A DNA stretch of 40,479 nt from Candidatus Gottesmanbacteria bacterium RIFCSPLOWO2_01_FULL_43_11b (GCA_001780985.1 MFJV01000001.1:259570-300048), one strand, 5' to 3'. Positions 7,799 through 15,618 are shown, counted from the first letter of the stretch. Numbers and translations: made by a program. Notes: a model not told the origin generated them from the sequence alone.

Positions 7799-8809
7799 CT
7801 ATCTTCTACTTATACTTCTCTTGTAGAGCTCAATATTTTCAATGGCAACCCCGGTCCCCCTCACTACACAAAGAAGTGGTTCTTCCGCTACATGAGCAGG
7901 GACTCCTGTCATCTGCGTCATAAGTTTGTCAAAATTTCGAAGTAGACTTGTCCCTCCGGCCATAACGATTCCTTTATCAATAATATCGGCAGCAAGCTCC
8001 GGAGGAGTATTTTCAAGAACAGCTTTTACCGCTCCTATGATTTGGTGAAGCACCGGGGCAATTGCCTCTGTTGCTTCACGAGCAGTAAGTGTAACCATGC
8101 GAGGAAGTCCGGTGATTGCGTCGCGACCGCGAACTTCCATTGATTCAGAATTCTCTACAGGTAATGCATCTCCAATGGTGATTTTAATCGTCTCCGCCAT
8201 CCGCTCACCGATAATGAGGTTGTATTTTTTCTTGACAAAATTTGCAATCGCCTCATCAATTTTGTTGCCAGCGACCCGTGCACTATGGTGGGCAACAACC
8301 CCGCCTAAGGAAATAACCGCTGCCTCAGTACTGCCCCCTCCTATATCGACAATCATGCTCCCGGAAGGTTGCGCGATGGGAATTTTAGCCCCGATTGCTG
8401 CTGCCAATGGTTCTTCTATAAGGTAAGCAACACGTGCTCCTGCTGAAAGTGTCGCGTCCAACACTGCTCTGCGTTCAACTTGAGTTACTCCAGTAGGCAC
8501 ACAAATCATGACTTCCGGCCGAAATAGTCGGCTTTTCCCGACCGTGCGGTCAATAAAATATGCAAGGAGTGCTTCAGTAATGCGATAATCTGCAATAACG
8601 CCTTCGCGCATTGGGCGCGTTGCCATGATATTTACTGGTGTTCTCCCGAGCATTTCCTTCGCCTCATTTCCTACAGCGACTACCCGATTATCATCAAGTG
8701 TGACTGCAACGACCGTGGGTTCATTCAGGACTACCCCTACTCCGGCAAGCCAGACTAAACTATTGGCAGTACCTAAATCTATTCCGAGTCTCTTTGTCAT
8801 TCCAAACAT
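7799..8809 (-). CDS. mreB: Rod shape-determining actin homologue MreB
   Basis: The 336-residue protein is a clear MreB. Phosphate-1 loop GIDLGTAN is at residues 9-16, followed by NEPTVVAV, RPMREGVIADY, CVPTGVTQVERRAV, EEPLAAAIGA, the phosphate-2 loop VDIGGGSTEAAV near 162 and the adenosine motif GGTSLL near 296. MreB forms ATP-dependent filaments under the inner membrane that guide lateral wall synthesis. There is no mreC or mreD beside it here. The start at 8809 coincides with the transcription start predicted from TAGAAT at 8821-8816; the alternative ATG three codons later (MTKRLG) is also common in the family. It diverges from the PEGA-domain gene. Confidence 0.96.
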   Translation of the reverse strand: MFGMTKRLGIDLGTANSLVWLAGVGVVLNEPTVVAVTLDDNRVVAVGNEAKEMLGRTPVNIMATRPMREGVIADYRITEALLAYFIDRTVGKSRLFRPEVMICVPTGVTQVERRAVLDATLSAGARVAYLIEEPLAAAIGAKIPIAQPSGSMIVDIGGGSTEAAVISLGGVVAHHSARVAGNKIDEAIANFVKKKYNLIIGERMAETIKITIGDALPVENSESMEVRGRDAITGLPRMVTLTAREATEAIAPVLHQIIGAVKAVLENTPPELAADIIDKGIVMAGGTSLLRNFDKLMTQMTGVPAHVAEEPLLCVVRGTGVAIENIELYKRSISRR

Positions 8810-8815
8810 AGTGGT

Positions 8816-8877
8816 ATTCTACCACACCACGGCGTATATCAATCCTATTGATATATCGGGGCTCAAGCCGCTATAAT
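8816..8877. promoter_or_regulatory. Divergent mreB / PEGA-gene promoters over a 21-bp dyad
   Basis: A perfect inverted repeat with nine-base arms, TATATCAAT-CCT-ATTGATATA, spans 8835-8855. Its right arm contains the plus -35 box TTGATA (8848-8853), 18 bases before TATAAT (8872-8877). Its left arm contains the mirror TTGATA for minus (8842-8837), 15 bases from TAGAAT (8821-8816). A dimeric regulator bound here would affect both genes. Confidence 0.65.
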
Positions 8878-8886
8878 AATGTCAGT

Positions 8887-10062
8887 ATGGTTGCGAAAAT
8901 AAGATCTATTTTAATATCTTTTATTACATTATGTATCATTTTTGGAGTGGCTGCCGCGGTCATTGCATACGGTCGCGGATACCGCTTTAGCTTTTCACAA
9001 AAATCACTCCAAACCACAGGACTCTTAACCGTTACTTCAGAACCATCCGGTGCTCAGATTTTTATAAATAGTAAACTTAAGACTGCAACAAATGCTACTG
9101 TTTCACTCGAACCAGAGTGGTATACGATAACAGTCAGTAAAGAGGGTTTTCAAGCGTGGGAGAAAAAAATACGTGTTCAAGGTGAAGTGGTAGTACGAGC
9201 AGATGCTCTACTTCTTCCGACGAATCCGTCGCTTACAGCAATCACAGCGAGCGGAGTAACAAGCCCATCATTATCTCCTGATGGCAGTAAACTCATCTAT
9301 GTCATACCGAATCAAAAAGAATCAACTACAACGCTTCCCACTACTCGACCGGGCATATGGGTTCTTGATCTTGTAGACAAACCATTGGGACTCAACCGGG
9401 ACGCCCGTCAAATTGCACGGGGCAATTTTCCAAATATGACGCTTACCTGGTCACCAGACAGCAAACAGATCCTTGCTGACAACTATCTCCTTGATTCTGA
9501 AAATCTGAACGAATCACTTATCCCTGTAAGCAATATTAAACTCGTTCAAAATGAATGGAATGATATCAAAATGCTTAGAGAAAAGGAAAAGCTTGCAACT
9601 CTCCCCTCCGATCTTGTTGCTATTGCAACCTCTTCGGTGAAGTTAGTAGAATTTTCTCCTGATGAATCAAAGTTCTATTACGAAGCAACACGATCTGCAA
9701 CGATTCCGACAATTATCAATCCTCCACTCATCGGTGCAAACTCTACCGATGAAATTCGTGCTATCAAACCGGGAAATGTGTACGTGTATGACATCAAAGA
9801 AGACAGAAATTATGCACTCGGAACCTCTCAATCAATTCTTCCCATGCAGTGGTTACCAACATCCCGACACTTTATTCTGGTTACCAAAGACAAAATAGAA
9901 ATCATGGATTTTGACGGAACCAATCGACGGACCGCATATGCAGGACCTTTCTGGGATGCTTTCGCCGTTCCGTGGACGTCAGGCGGGAAACTCATCATTC
10001 TCACAAACCTCAATCCATCAGCTTCAGAAGTCAACAATCTCTACGCCGTCAATTTACGATAG
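8887..10062 (+). CDS. Membrane-anchored PEGA-domain protein with beta-propeller-like repeats
   Basis: The ATG at 8887 is chosen because TATAAT ends at 8877; an ATG at 8848 would lie inside the -35 box. The 391-residue protein starts with one membrane helix (residues about 5-25, ISFITLCIIFGVAAAVIAYG). A PEGA domain follows at about 45-110 (LTVTSEPSGAQIFINSKL, then WYTITVSKEGFQAWEKKIRVQGE). Next are TolB/WD40-like blades containing SPDGSKLIYV, TWSPDSKQILAD, FSPDESKFYYEA and LPTSRHFILV. The propeller should lie outside the membrane and may bind wall or surface partners. Its stop codon abuts the tRNA-Arg 3' end with no gap. Confidence 0.85.
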   Translation: MVAKIRSILISFITLCIIFGVAAAVIAYGRGYRFSFSQKSLQTTGLLTVTSEPSGAQIFINSKLKTATNATVSLEPEWYTITVSKEGFQAWEKKIRVQGEVVVRADALLLPTNPSLTAITASGVTSPSLSPDGSKLIYVIPNQKESTTTLPTTRPGIWVLDLVDKPLGLNRDARQIARGNFPNMTLTWSPDSKQILADNYLLDSENLNESLIPVSNIKLVQNEWNDIKMLREKEKLATLPSDLVAIATSSVKLVEFSPDESKFYYEATRSATIPTIINPPLIGANSTDEIRAIKPGNVYVYDIKEDRNYALGTSQSILPMQWLPTSRHFILVTKDKIEIMDFDGTNRRTAYAGPFWDAFAVPWTSGGKLIILTNLNPSASEVNNLYAVNLR

Positions 10063-10134
10063 TGCCCCCAGGAGGAATCGAACTTCCATCTTTCCCTTAG
10101 GACGGGACTGCTCTATCCGTTGAGCTATGGGGGC
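10063..10134 (-). tRNA. tRNA-Arg (anticodon CCU)
   Basis: A 72-base cloverleaf folds on minus: acceptor GCCCCCA/TGGGGGC, D-stem GCTC/GAGC, anticodon loop GTCCTAA (CCU, reads AGG), T-loop TTCGATT, discriminator A. CCA is not encoded. Two stem positions are unpaired (27-43 G-A and 52-62 A-C), so it is slightly degenerate. It is the second tRNA of a tandem pair. Confidence 0.92.
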
Positions 10135-10140
10135 TCCTGG

Positions 10141-10213
10141 TCGGGGTAGCCAGACTCGAACTGGCGACCTCTTCGTCCCGAACGAAGCGCACTACCAACT
10201 GTGCCATACCCCG
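10141..10213 (-). tRNA. tRNA-Pro (anticodon CGG)
   Basis: A 73-base fully paired cloverleaf on minus: acceptor CGGGGTA/TACCCCG, D-stem GCAC/GTGC, anticodon stem CTTCG/CGAAG with loop TTCGGGA (CGG, reads CCG), T-stem GCCAG/CTGGC, discriminator A and no encoded CCA. It is six bases upstream of tRNA-Arg, so both are probably cut from one transcript. A TACAAT box about ten bases upstream could be its -10. Confidence 0.96.
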
Positions 10214-10374
10214 AAACGTTCTCATTGTAACAAATATATGCTTTTTTTGCCCTCACCTGCTACATTCCTTCTTTTGTAACGCCATTTCAGAGTGATCTTC
10301 GAATGTTGTTAGCCACACAAAAAAGCATAAATCGGGCGTAGCAATCATCACAAAAATACGGTATAATCCGTCAT

Positions 10375-11025
10375 ATGGCAATTCGTTTTAGCTCTCCCAA
10401 CGCAATTCCCATTGAACCACCCGTTGATCTTATTCTCGCCTCACAATCCATTGGCAGGCGCGCTTTACTGGAAAAACTGGGCGTTCGCTTCCGAATCATT
10501 GCAACACACATAAACGAAGATAACATTCAAGGAGGCGACCCTATCGGGACCCTTCGTAAACGGGCCGCAGCTAAAGCAGATGAAATCGCTGGCCACCCGG
10601 GTGTCTACGGCGTGTCTGAAACAGCCAAAACGCTCGTTATTGCAGCTGATTCGATGGGGTTTATCGGCAAACGTACGTTCGGCAAGCCGGCAGATCGCGA
10701 ACATGTCAAAACTTTGCTCAAAAGCCTCATGGGTAAAACCCATACCTTCGGTACTGCAATCCACCTCGTCTATCTTGTCGCCGGCAAAGTGAAAAAAAGC
10801 TGGGAAAAAGTGGTCAAAACAAAGGTGACGCTCAAAAAATTGACCCCTGTTGAGATCGAGAGCTACGTTGCCCGCTACGACCTTTCCCGTTTTGCCGCCG
10901 GCTATGCATTTAACGAAGCCCCCTGGGATCTGGTGACTAAAATCGACGGCAGTTACACCAACGTTATCGGCCTCCCATTCGAAGTGCTCCTCCCTATCCT
11001 CCGCTCTCTTAAAGTCATCGTATAA
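10375..11025 (+). CDS. maf: Maf-like nucleoside triphosphate pyrophosphatase
   Basis: The 216-residue protein has the Maf/HAM1-like pattern: LILASQSIGRRALLEKLG at residues 21-38 (canonical LASxSPRR), a central IAADSMGFIGKRTFGKP near 99-115 carrying the catalytic Asp, and a closing GSYTNVIGLPFE near 194-205. Maf proteins hydrolyse non-canonical or standard dNTPs/NTPs to monophosphates and influence septation. SPRR is replaced by SIGRR, and DTVV by DSMG, so this is a divergent member. TATAAT at 10362-10367 ends eight bases before the ATG, which fits a leaderless transcript. Confidence 0.87.
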   Translation: MAIRFSSPNAIPIEPPVDLILASQSIGRRALLEKLGVRFRIIATHINEDNIQGGDPIGTLRKRAAAKADEIAGHPGVYGVSETAKTLVIAADSMGFIGKRTFGKPADREHVKTLLKSLMGKTHTFGTAIHLVYLVAGKVKKSWEKVVKTKVTLKKLTPVEIESYVARYDLSRFAAGYAFNEAPWDLVTKIDGSYTNVIGLPFEVLLPILRSLKVIV

Positions 11026-11038
11026 TTATACACAAAAT

Positions 11039-11338
11039 ATGCCATATACCAATTCTGAATGGAATAGATCACTACATCAAACATTTGCGCAACAAAAACA
11101 GGAAGATATTCGACAAATAACACTTCATCTGAAACCACGTTTGAAACTGGGGGAGGTATTTATCGCAAAAGCTCAAGCGCAAATAAGTGAAAATGAGTCT
11201 TCGGCAATGGTTGAAAAATATACAGAGAGCGGCGATTATTTCACAGTCCGAGTGCTACCTATTGCCTTTTTTCCGGACGGTACAATTGATCAAAACCGCC
11301 AGACTTTTGTAGGTATCCCAAAAAAACGAAAGACATAA
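11039..11338 (+). CDS. Hypothetical protein
   Basis: I do not recognise this 99-residue protein. It has no membrane segment. The N-terminal half is Gln-rich and looks helical (SLHQTFAQQKQEDIRQITLHL). The C-terminal half looks beta-rich (GDYFTVRVLPIAFFPDGTID) and ends with a basic tail, PKKRKT. A TATAAT at 11021-11026 precedes the ATG by 12 bases. It lies between maf and a membrane protein gene, with short gaps. Confidence 0.55.
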   Translation: MPYTNSEWNRSLHQTFAQQKQEDIRQITLHLKPRLKLGEVFIAKAQAQISENESSAMVEKYTESGDYFTVRVLPIAFFPDGTIDQNRQTFVGIPKKRKT

Positions 11339-11344
11339 TCTTTG

Positions 11345-12163
11345 ATGAAAGCATTGTTCGTACGTATTGATCGTTCTCCCTTACTTTCCCAACTCATTCC
11401 CCTCTCGCTCACCCTCGTGGTTTTTATTATCTTTGTCGCCCTTCTCCATGCAGTTCTCCTTCTTTTTAACCGCATTCCGCAAGCTGAATATGTCCGACTG
11501 ACACCCCGCTGGTACGACATTGCGGTCGGAGCAACGATATATCTTAAAACCAGTATCGATTTTGCGATATTTATGGGCCGACTTATGGCGTCTAATCCCG
11601 GCTGGAGAAACAGAATCGCCATTGAAATCGGTACTGCTGCAGGCAACACAATTGGCACGATTGCAATAATCGGTCTCTGGGTAGTTTTTAAAAATGTTGA
11701 GTTGCTGCTTGCCGGAATGGTGTTTATAGCGTCCCTCGTTCTGTTTGAGCTTGCCAACGGAAGTCTGGAACACATCAAAAATAGAAAATTGCGCAAACCA
11801 CTCCACTGGTTTCTCAGGGTCGTTACCCGGTTCACGCCGAAAATCGGAATCGATCTTTCTAGCCGCAAAAATCTGCCGTGGTGGGGACTTTTGGGATTTT
11901 CCATGAGCGTCCCTTTTATCCTTGGTCTTGATGACTTTGCCGGCTACGTGCCGCTTTTTACCGTAGTTAATGTCTACGGATTTGCTATCGGCGTCATCGG
12001 CGCCCATACACTTCTCAATATTGCTCTTTTTCTCTCCCCTCGCCGCACCATCGAAGCAGTCAGAAATGAAATCGTCTCATTCCTTGGAGCGTTAGCATTT
12101 ATTGGCCTCGGAATCTATGGACTGGTTGAAACTGTGAGAATTCTATTTGAAGTGTTTACGTAA
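11345..12163 (+). CDS. Multi-spanning membrane protein of unknown function
   Basis: The 272-residue protein (ATG at 11345, preceded by an unlikely TTG) has about six or seven hydrophobic helices: near residues 15-42, 60-80, 92-112, 118-138, 178-196, 200-232 and 243-268. Polar loops contain SSRKNLPWW and SPRRTIEAVRNE. The layout, with helix-rich halves joined by a basic loop, is vaguely transporter-like (LysE or cadmium-exporter style), but no motif settles it. It starts six bases after the preceding stop and is probably cotranscribed. Confidence 0.6.
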   Translation: MKALFVRIDRSPLLSQLIPLSLTLVVFIIFVALLHAVLLLFNRIPQAEYVRLTPRWYDIAVGATIYLKTSIDFAIFMGRLMASNPGWRNRIAIEIGTAAGNTIGTIAIIGLWVVFKNVELLLAGMVFIASLVLFELANGSLEHIKNRKLRKPLHWFLRVVTRFTPKIGIDLSSRKNLPWWGLLGFSMSVPFILGLDDFAGYVPLFTVVNVYGFAIGVIGAHTLLNIALFLSPRRTIEAVRNEIVSFLGALAFIGLGIYGLVETVRILFEVFT

Positions 12164-12310
12164 ATATCAAATTGCAGCGGAAGACGCATGTTGTCACAAA
12201 TTTTTACATTTATTTATCTGCCGCCTCAATCCGTCTCATATTGACGTCTATACTGCCTCTCTCGCAAAAAAATGCAAGCGTATGCCAGTGGGTGTTATAC
12301 TGCGCCTCGT

Positions 12311-12772
12311 ATGCTAAAAGAAGGGAGCGTTGAACTTGAACGCTTTAGAATGAAACACGGGTGTGTGGTCCGTGCTTTTTCATCAGTCGTAGGCAGAAAC
12401 CCGACGATAGTTGATTGGGAGCTTCGGCGAAAAGGACAAAAAAGGTTTTTTGACTATAACCAAGACTCGGATGATAGCACAGTTGAGTCAAATTCAAACA
12501 TACTTCAATTTGTTCGCGATGCAATACGTCGACACACCCCCATCGGCAAGGAGTTACGGGACCGATCGATTGAAATAAAAACTGTTTCATACGATCAACT
12601 TCGTACACTACTGCAATCTGGAGAAGATGTAATCATCCGAAAACCGCGTCATACCGCACATATAGTCCTTTGGGCTGGATTGCTGATTTCAAAAAGTGAT
12701 AATTTACTCTTTTTCGTGAAACGCAATCAATCGCACCCTATCTTGATTATTCACAAAAAGGCACTCGCTTGA
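12311..12772 (+). CDS. Possible cysteine-peptidase-like (C39-fold) protein
   Basis: The ATG at 12311 is preferred over one at 12272 because TATACT at 12296-12301 ends nine bases before it. The 153-residue protein has a Cys18 within KHGCVVRAFSSVVG, a His114/His117 region in RHTAHIVLWAGLL, and a following strand LLFFVKRNQSHP. The order Cys, then His followed by a hydrophobic strand, is that of papain/C39-like folds. The usual oxyanion Gln and final Asp are not obvious, so function is uncertain. A better example of the fold lies at 25342-26004. Confidence 0.45.
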   Translation: MLKEGSVELERFRMKHGCVVRAFSSVVGRNPTIVDWELRRKGQKRFFDYNQDSDDSTVESNSNILQFVRDAIRRHTPIGKELRDRSIEIKTVSYDQLRTLLQSGEDVIIRKPRHTAHIVLWAGLLISKSDNLLFFVKRNQSHPILIIHKKALA

Positions 12773-12812
12773 CCTAAACTTCATTAAACTGTTACACTTC
12801 TCTAAAGGAGGA
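12769..12812 (+). promoter_or_regulatory. Promoter plus strong Shine-Dalgarno
   Basis: TTGACC (12769-12774), 18 bases and TACACT (12793-12798) put the transcription start near 12805. AAAGGAGGA (12804-12812) lies at the very 5' end of the message, four bases before the ATG at 12816. This is one of the few genes here with a clear ribosome site. Confidence 0.7.
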
Positions 12813-12815
12813 AAT

Positions 12816-13076
12816 ATGGGTCTGAAAAATTTAGAACATCCGGAGGGACCGTTAAAAAACGCACAAGAATGGCGTGGGAGGGGTGCTGGACACGGGCGAA
12901 CAGGCGCACAAATAAGGGGGGGTAGGTGGCCGATTACGAGAGGTCGACCAGAAATTCCTGAATATAACGATGGAACCCCCAAAGTTCCGTTTACTGTTGC
13001 TTACCCGCCTGAAAAATCAGCTGTAAAAAAAATTGTTGGTCGTATAAAAAATCTCTTTAAGCTCCGAGGTAGATAG
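12816..13076 (+). CDS. Hypothetical small basic protein
   Basis: I do not recognise this 86-residue protein. The N-terminal half is rich in Gly and Arg (WRGRGAGHGRTGAQIRGGRW, residues 19-38), the middle is Pro-rich, and the end is a basic amphipathic helix (SAVKKIVGRIKNLFKLRG). Such composition suits nucleic-acid or membrane-surface binding, but that is only inference. A strong Shine-Dalgarno and good promoter suggest substantial expression. Confidence 0.6.
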   Translation: MGLKNLEHPEGPLKNAQEWRGRGAGHGRTGAQIRGGRWPITRGRPEIPEYNDGTPKVPFTVAYPPEKSAVKKIVGRIKNLFKLRGR

Positions 13077-13083
13077 CATTTTT

Positions 13084-13293
13084 TTAAGTTTGGGGTAATT
13101 CTGCAGATGTTCGTGTGAGACGTCTGCGTGGTGGAATATGGGTAGCTACTTGTTCTCTGTGTAACGCTTTTTCTGCTTCAATAAGGTCTTGCATCTGCTT
13201 ATCAAGTGGTACGGGTTTTTGTTTCGGGACTTTGATAGGCTCCGGCGGTTCTTGTGAACCCGGAAATTCAGTCATGACATCAACTTTAGGCAT
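13084..13293 (-). CDS. Hypothetical small proline-rich protein
   Basis: I do not recognise this 69-residue protein. The ATG at 13293 is chosen because TATACT (13306-13301) ends eight bases upstream; an upstream in-frame start would contain that box. It is low-complexity, with repeated Pro, Lys and Glu (EPPEPIKVPKQKPVPLDKQ), then a helical stretch and an Arg-rich tail. It is probably disordered. It diverges from the second brnTA operon. Confidence 0.5.
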   Translation of the reverse strand: MPKVDVMTEFPGSQEPPEPIKVPKQKPVPLDKQMQDLIEAEKALHREQVATHIPPRRRLTRTSAELPQT

Positions 13294-13322
13294 GGCTTTT
13301 AGTATATCAAATTTTAAACCGC

Positions 13323-13363
13323 TTGACACCTTCTCTGCCTAATTTGTATAATGCAGTATATAC
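13323..13363 (+). promoter_or_regulatory. Second brnTA promoter and operator-like dyad
   Basis: TTGACA (13323-13328), 18 bases and TATAAT (13347-13352) form a full-consensus promoter. GTATA (13346-13350) and TATAC (13359-13363) make a dyad over the -10 box, ending right before the ATG at 13364. The same GTATA...TATAC ends frame the dyad of the first brnTA operon (5191-5209), so the two antitoxins may bind related sites. Confidence 0.65.
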
Positions 13364-13675
13364 ATGAAGGTCCTGCCGAAACCGCTCTCATTTGTCTGGG
13401 ATAAGGGAAACGAGGAGAAAAATCTCCGCAAACACAGCGTTTCCAATAAGGAGACAGAAGAGGCGTTTTTTGACAAAAAGAAAAAGACGTTTCCCGATCG
13501 TCTGCATTCGGCTCATGAAGAGCGATTCCGGATCATCGGAAAAACGAAGCACCGGAGGCTATTATTTATTGTTTTTACCATTCGCCGTTTAACGATACGA
13601 ATTATTTCGGCACGAGATATAAACAAAAAGGAGGTGTCATTGTATGAAAAAACCACTAAAACTACCAAAATTTAA
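13364..13675 (+). CDS. brnT: BrnT-type ribonuclease toxin (DUF497), second copy
   Basis: The 103-residue protein follows the same plan as the copy at 4881-5183: FVWDKGNEEKNLRKHSVSNKETEEAFF at residues 10-36, RFRIIGKTKHRRLLFIVFTIRRLTIRIISARD at about 53-84, and a basic KEVSLYEKTTK tail. The two toxins are clearly related yet well diverged, so this is not a recent duplication. Transcription starts about five bases before the ATG. The antitoxin gene overlaps it by 32 bases. Confidence 0.87.
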   Translation: MKVLPKPLSFVWDKGNEEKNLRKHSVSNKETEEAFFDKKKKTFPDRLHSAHEERFRIIGKTKHRRLLFIVFTIRRLTIRIISARDINKKEVSLYEKTTKTTKI

Positions 13676-13910
13676 AAACGAAGACGAGGAACGGAACTTT
13701 TGGGCAAAACTGGATTTGTCTAAATATTACGAACCGTCAGACATGGAACCGGTGAGTTTCCCGAATCTCAAGCCTACGAGTCGCGCCATCTCCATCCGCA
13801 TCCCGGAATATCTTATCAATCGGGTGAAGGAAAAGGCAAATTCGCTCAATATTCCCTACCAGTCACTGATTAAGCAATATATAAACCGTGGCGTAATGAT
13901 GGATCTTTAG
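13644..13910 (+). CDS. brnA: BrnA-type antitoxin, second copy
   Basis: The 88-residue protein has the BrnA N-terminal EDEERNFWAKLD segment (residues 12-23), FPNLKPTSRAISIRIPEYL and a ribbon-helix-helix ending in NIPYQSLIKQYI. AAGGAGGTG at about 13629-13637 sits seven bases before the ATG, inside the toxin gene, so the antitoxin is made from its own strong ribosome site. That arrangement helps keep antitoxin in excess over toxin. It ends four bases into the opposite-strand ndk gene. Confidence 0.86.
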   Translation: MKKPLKLPKFKNEDEERNFWAKLDLSKYYEPSDMEPVSFPNLKPTSRAISIRIPEYLINRVKEKANSLNIPYQSLIKQYINRGVMMDL

Positions 13911-14326
13911 ATTAATATTTCTTCGGATCTAAATAGTAATCCGACTTCTTTCGCTGCTGCCTCAGCGCTATCTGATCGGTGAACGACGTTTTTGGGCTTA
14001 CTTTCACCAAAATCTTTTCGAATGGTTCCGGGTGCGGCCTCTGCCGGATCCGTCGGACCGCAAATATCAAATACTTTCTGTATTGCTCCCTCCCCTTCCA
14101 AAACCATCGCAACAACCGGTGTTGCCATCATGTCCTGCACTAATTGAGGAAAAAATGGCTTATCTGCATGATGTGCATACCAAACCTTAAGAATATCCTC
14201 TGTAAGCATGATCATTTTGAGTCCGACGAGTTTGAGTCCGGCCTTCTCAAATCGGCTAATGATCTCGCCAACAATATATTTCTGCATTCCATCAGGCTTG
14301 ATAAGGACAACCGTTCGTTCGATCAT
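13907..14326 (-). CDS. ndk: Nucleoside diphosphate kinase
   Basis: The 139-residue protein has the normal family length. RTVVLIKPDGMQK is at residues 4-16, and the phosphate-accepting His is His116 in KNVVHRSDSAEAA. GTIRKDFG (100-107) and the C-terminal EI pair are also present. The enzyme moves the terminal phosphate of ATP to other NDPs by a ping-pong mechanism. It overlaps the upstream M16 peptidase gene by four bases (14323-14326), so the two are translationally coupled. An insertion of two residues near NVVHRSDS versus typical enzymes is not evident. Confident call. Confidence 0.95.
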   Translation of the reverse strand: MIERTVVLIKPDGMQKYIVGEIISRFEKAGLKLVGLKMIMLTEDILKVWYAHHADKPFFPQLVQDMMATPVVAMVLEGEGAIQKVFDICGPTDPAEAAPGTIRKDFGESKPKNVVHRSDSAEAAAKEVGLLFRSEEILI

Positions 14327-15609
14327 ATTTTCAATAACTTTTCTAGTGTATCATCTTTCTTGCGATTCCACACCAATGCCATATTAAGAGTTTCTGTTTT
14401 AAAATATTTACGGATCAGATGATTAATGTCATTCTTTGTTACAGATTCTATCTTTTTGATATAGTCATCAACTGTTAAAATGTCTTGATTATAAACTTCC
14501 TGCCGGCCATACCATTCGGTAAAAAACTCCGGATCTTCAGATTTAAAGGCAAGTAATGTTTTGAGGCGCTTCCTAGCAATCTGCAATTCCTCTTGTGTTA
14601 TGCCGTTTTCTTTCGCCTTCCCTAGTTCTCCTAGTATTGCTTGTGTTGCGAGCGTTACTTTCTCAGTGGCTACTCCTGCATAGATATCCCACGACCCTAC
14701 TTCTTCAAAGTTACCTGAAGAGCTTCTGATGTGGTAGCAGAGTCCACGTTTTTCCCGAATTTCGCGAAAGAGTCGCGAGGTAAAGGACACTCCCATAATG
14801 AGATTAAAGAGATTCCACGCAAATCTATCCTCACTCCGTCGCTCAAACGTGCGAAGTCCAATAACGAGGTGTGCCTGCTGTGCATCAGGCTTGGTTACTA
14901 CTTCGAGTCTTGGTTTTTCCTGCTTGAGAGATACTTTTTCAATTGATGTTGTTTTTCGAGGTTTTATATTTCCGAACCACTCTTCTGTTTTTTGTCTGAT
15001 AGCTGACGACTGACGACTGACGACTCCCGCCAATACTACCACCATTCTTTCCGGACTATACTGCCTCTCGTGATACAGTTTAAGCTCTTTTGATGCAACT
15101 GACCGTAAACTTCTTTCCGTCCCGATAATCCGCATCCCGAGCGTAGTCGAGGGATACAGCATCATGTGGTAGGCTTCCTCAACTTTTGCTGCAGGCTCAT
15201 CTTCGTAACGCTTCATTTCTTCAATGATGACATCCCTCTCTTTATCAACATGCTCTTGAAGAAGAAGTGGCGACAGAGCAAGCTCTTTATTAACTTCTAG
15301 CGCTAACTCCCAGTCAGTGCTAAGTGCCTTGTTATGATAGTTTGTTACATCAATGTCCGTGTATGCGTTTTGGAGCCCCCCAACCTTCTCAATAATATTA
15401 ACATCATCGGTCGTCGGATACTTTTTTGTGCCTTTAAACACCATGTGCTCGAGAAAATGGGAAATGCCGTTTATTTGAGGGGTTTCATACCTACTCCCTA
15501 CTCCAACCATGACAGAGGTTGCAATCGAATTGACTCCGTGCATAGGAATAAGCAGGAGGCGAACAGCATTAGAAAGAGTGTATCGATGATATGGTCTATT
15601 GTCCGTCAC
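14323..15609 (-). CDS. M16 family zinc metallopeptidase (processing-peptidase type)
   Basis: The 428-residue protein has the inverted zinc motif HFLEH at residues 51-55 and the downstream glutamate pair 130/131, in the spacing expected for M16B peptidases. A second, inactive-type domain follows from about residue 220. Such enzymes degrade or trim peptides and are about 410-430 residues long. The start is GTG at 15609. A -10 TACAAT (15624-15619) sits nine bases upstream. Two stretches match repeat-like DNA: residues 196-202 (TGACGAC triplication) and the YPSTTLGM region near 153-160. It is coupled to ndk. Confidence 0.9.
   Translation of the reverse strand: MTDNRPYHRYTLSNAVRLLLIPMHGVNSIATSVMVGVGSRYETPQINGISHFLEHMVFKGTKKYPTTDDVNIIEKVGGLQNAYTDIDVTNYHNKALSTDWELALEVNKELALSPLLLQEHVDKERDVIIEEMKRYEDEPAAKVEEAYHMMLYPSTTLGMRIIGTERSLRSVASKELKLYHERQYSPERMVVVLAGVVSRQSSAIRQKTEEWFGNIKPRKTTSIEKVSLKQEKPRLEVVTKPDAQQAHLVIGLRTFERRSEDRFAWNLFNLIMGVSFTSRLFREIREKRGLCYHIRSSSGNFEEVGSWDIYAGVATEKVTLATQAILGELGKAKENGITQEELQIARKRLKTLLAFKSEDPEFFTEWYGRQEVYNQDILTVDDYIKKIESVTKNDINHLIRKYFKTETLNMALVWNRKKDDTLEKLLKI
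15004..15024. repeat. Three tandem TGACGAC units inside M16 gene
   Basis: TGACGAC is repeated three times in exact tandem and encodes the SRQSS loop between two core strands of the peptidase. Twenty-one bases keep the frame. It looks like a small expanded or inserted repeat. Confidence 0.65.
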
Positions 15610-15618
15610 AAGATTAGT

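Noticed and set aside
11290-12007. Two open frames of more than 200 codons on minus
   Set aside because: Both are antisense to the multi-helix membrane protein and have unnatural composition (runs of Arg, Lys, Asp without domain features).
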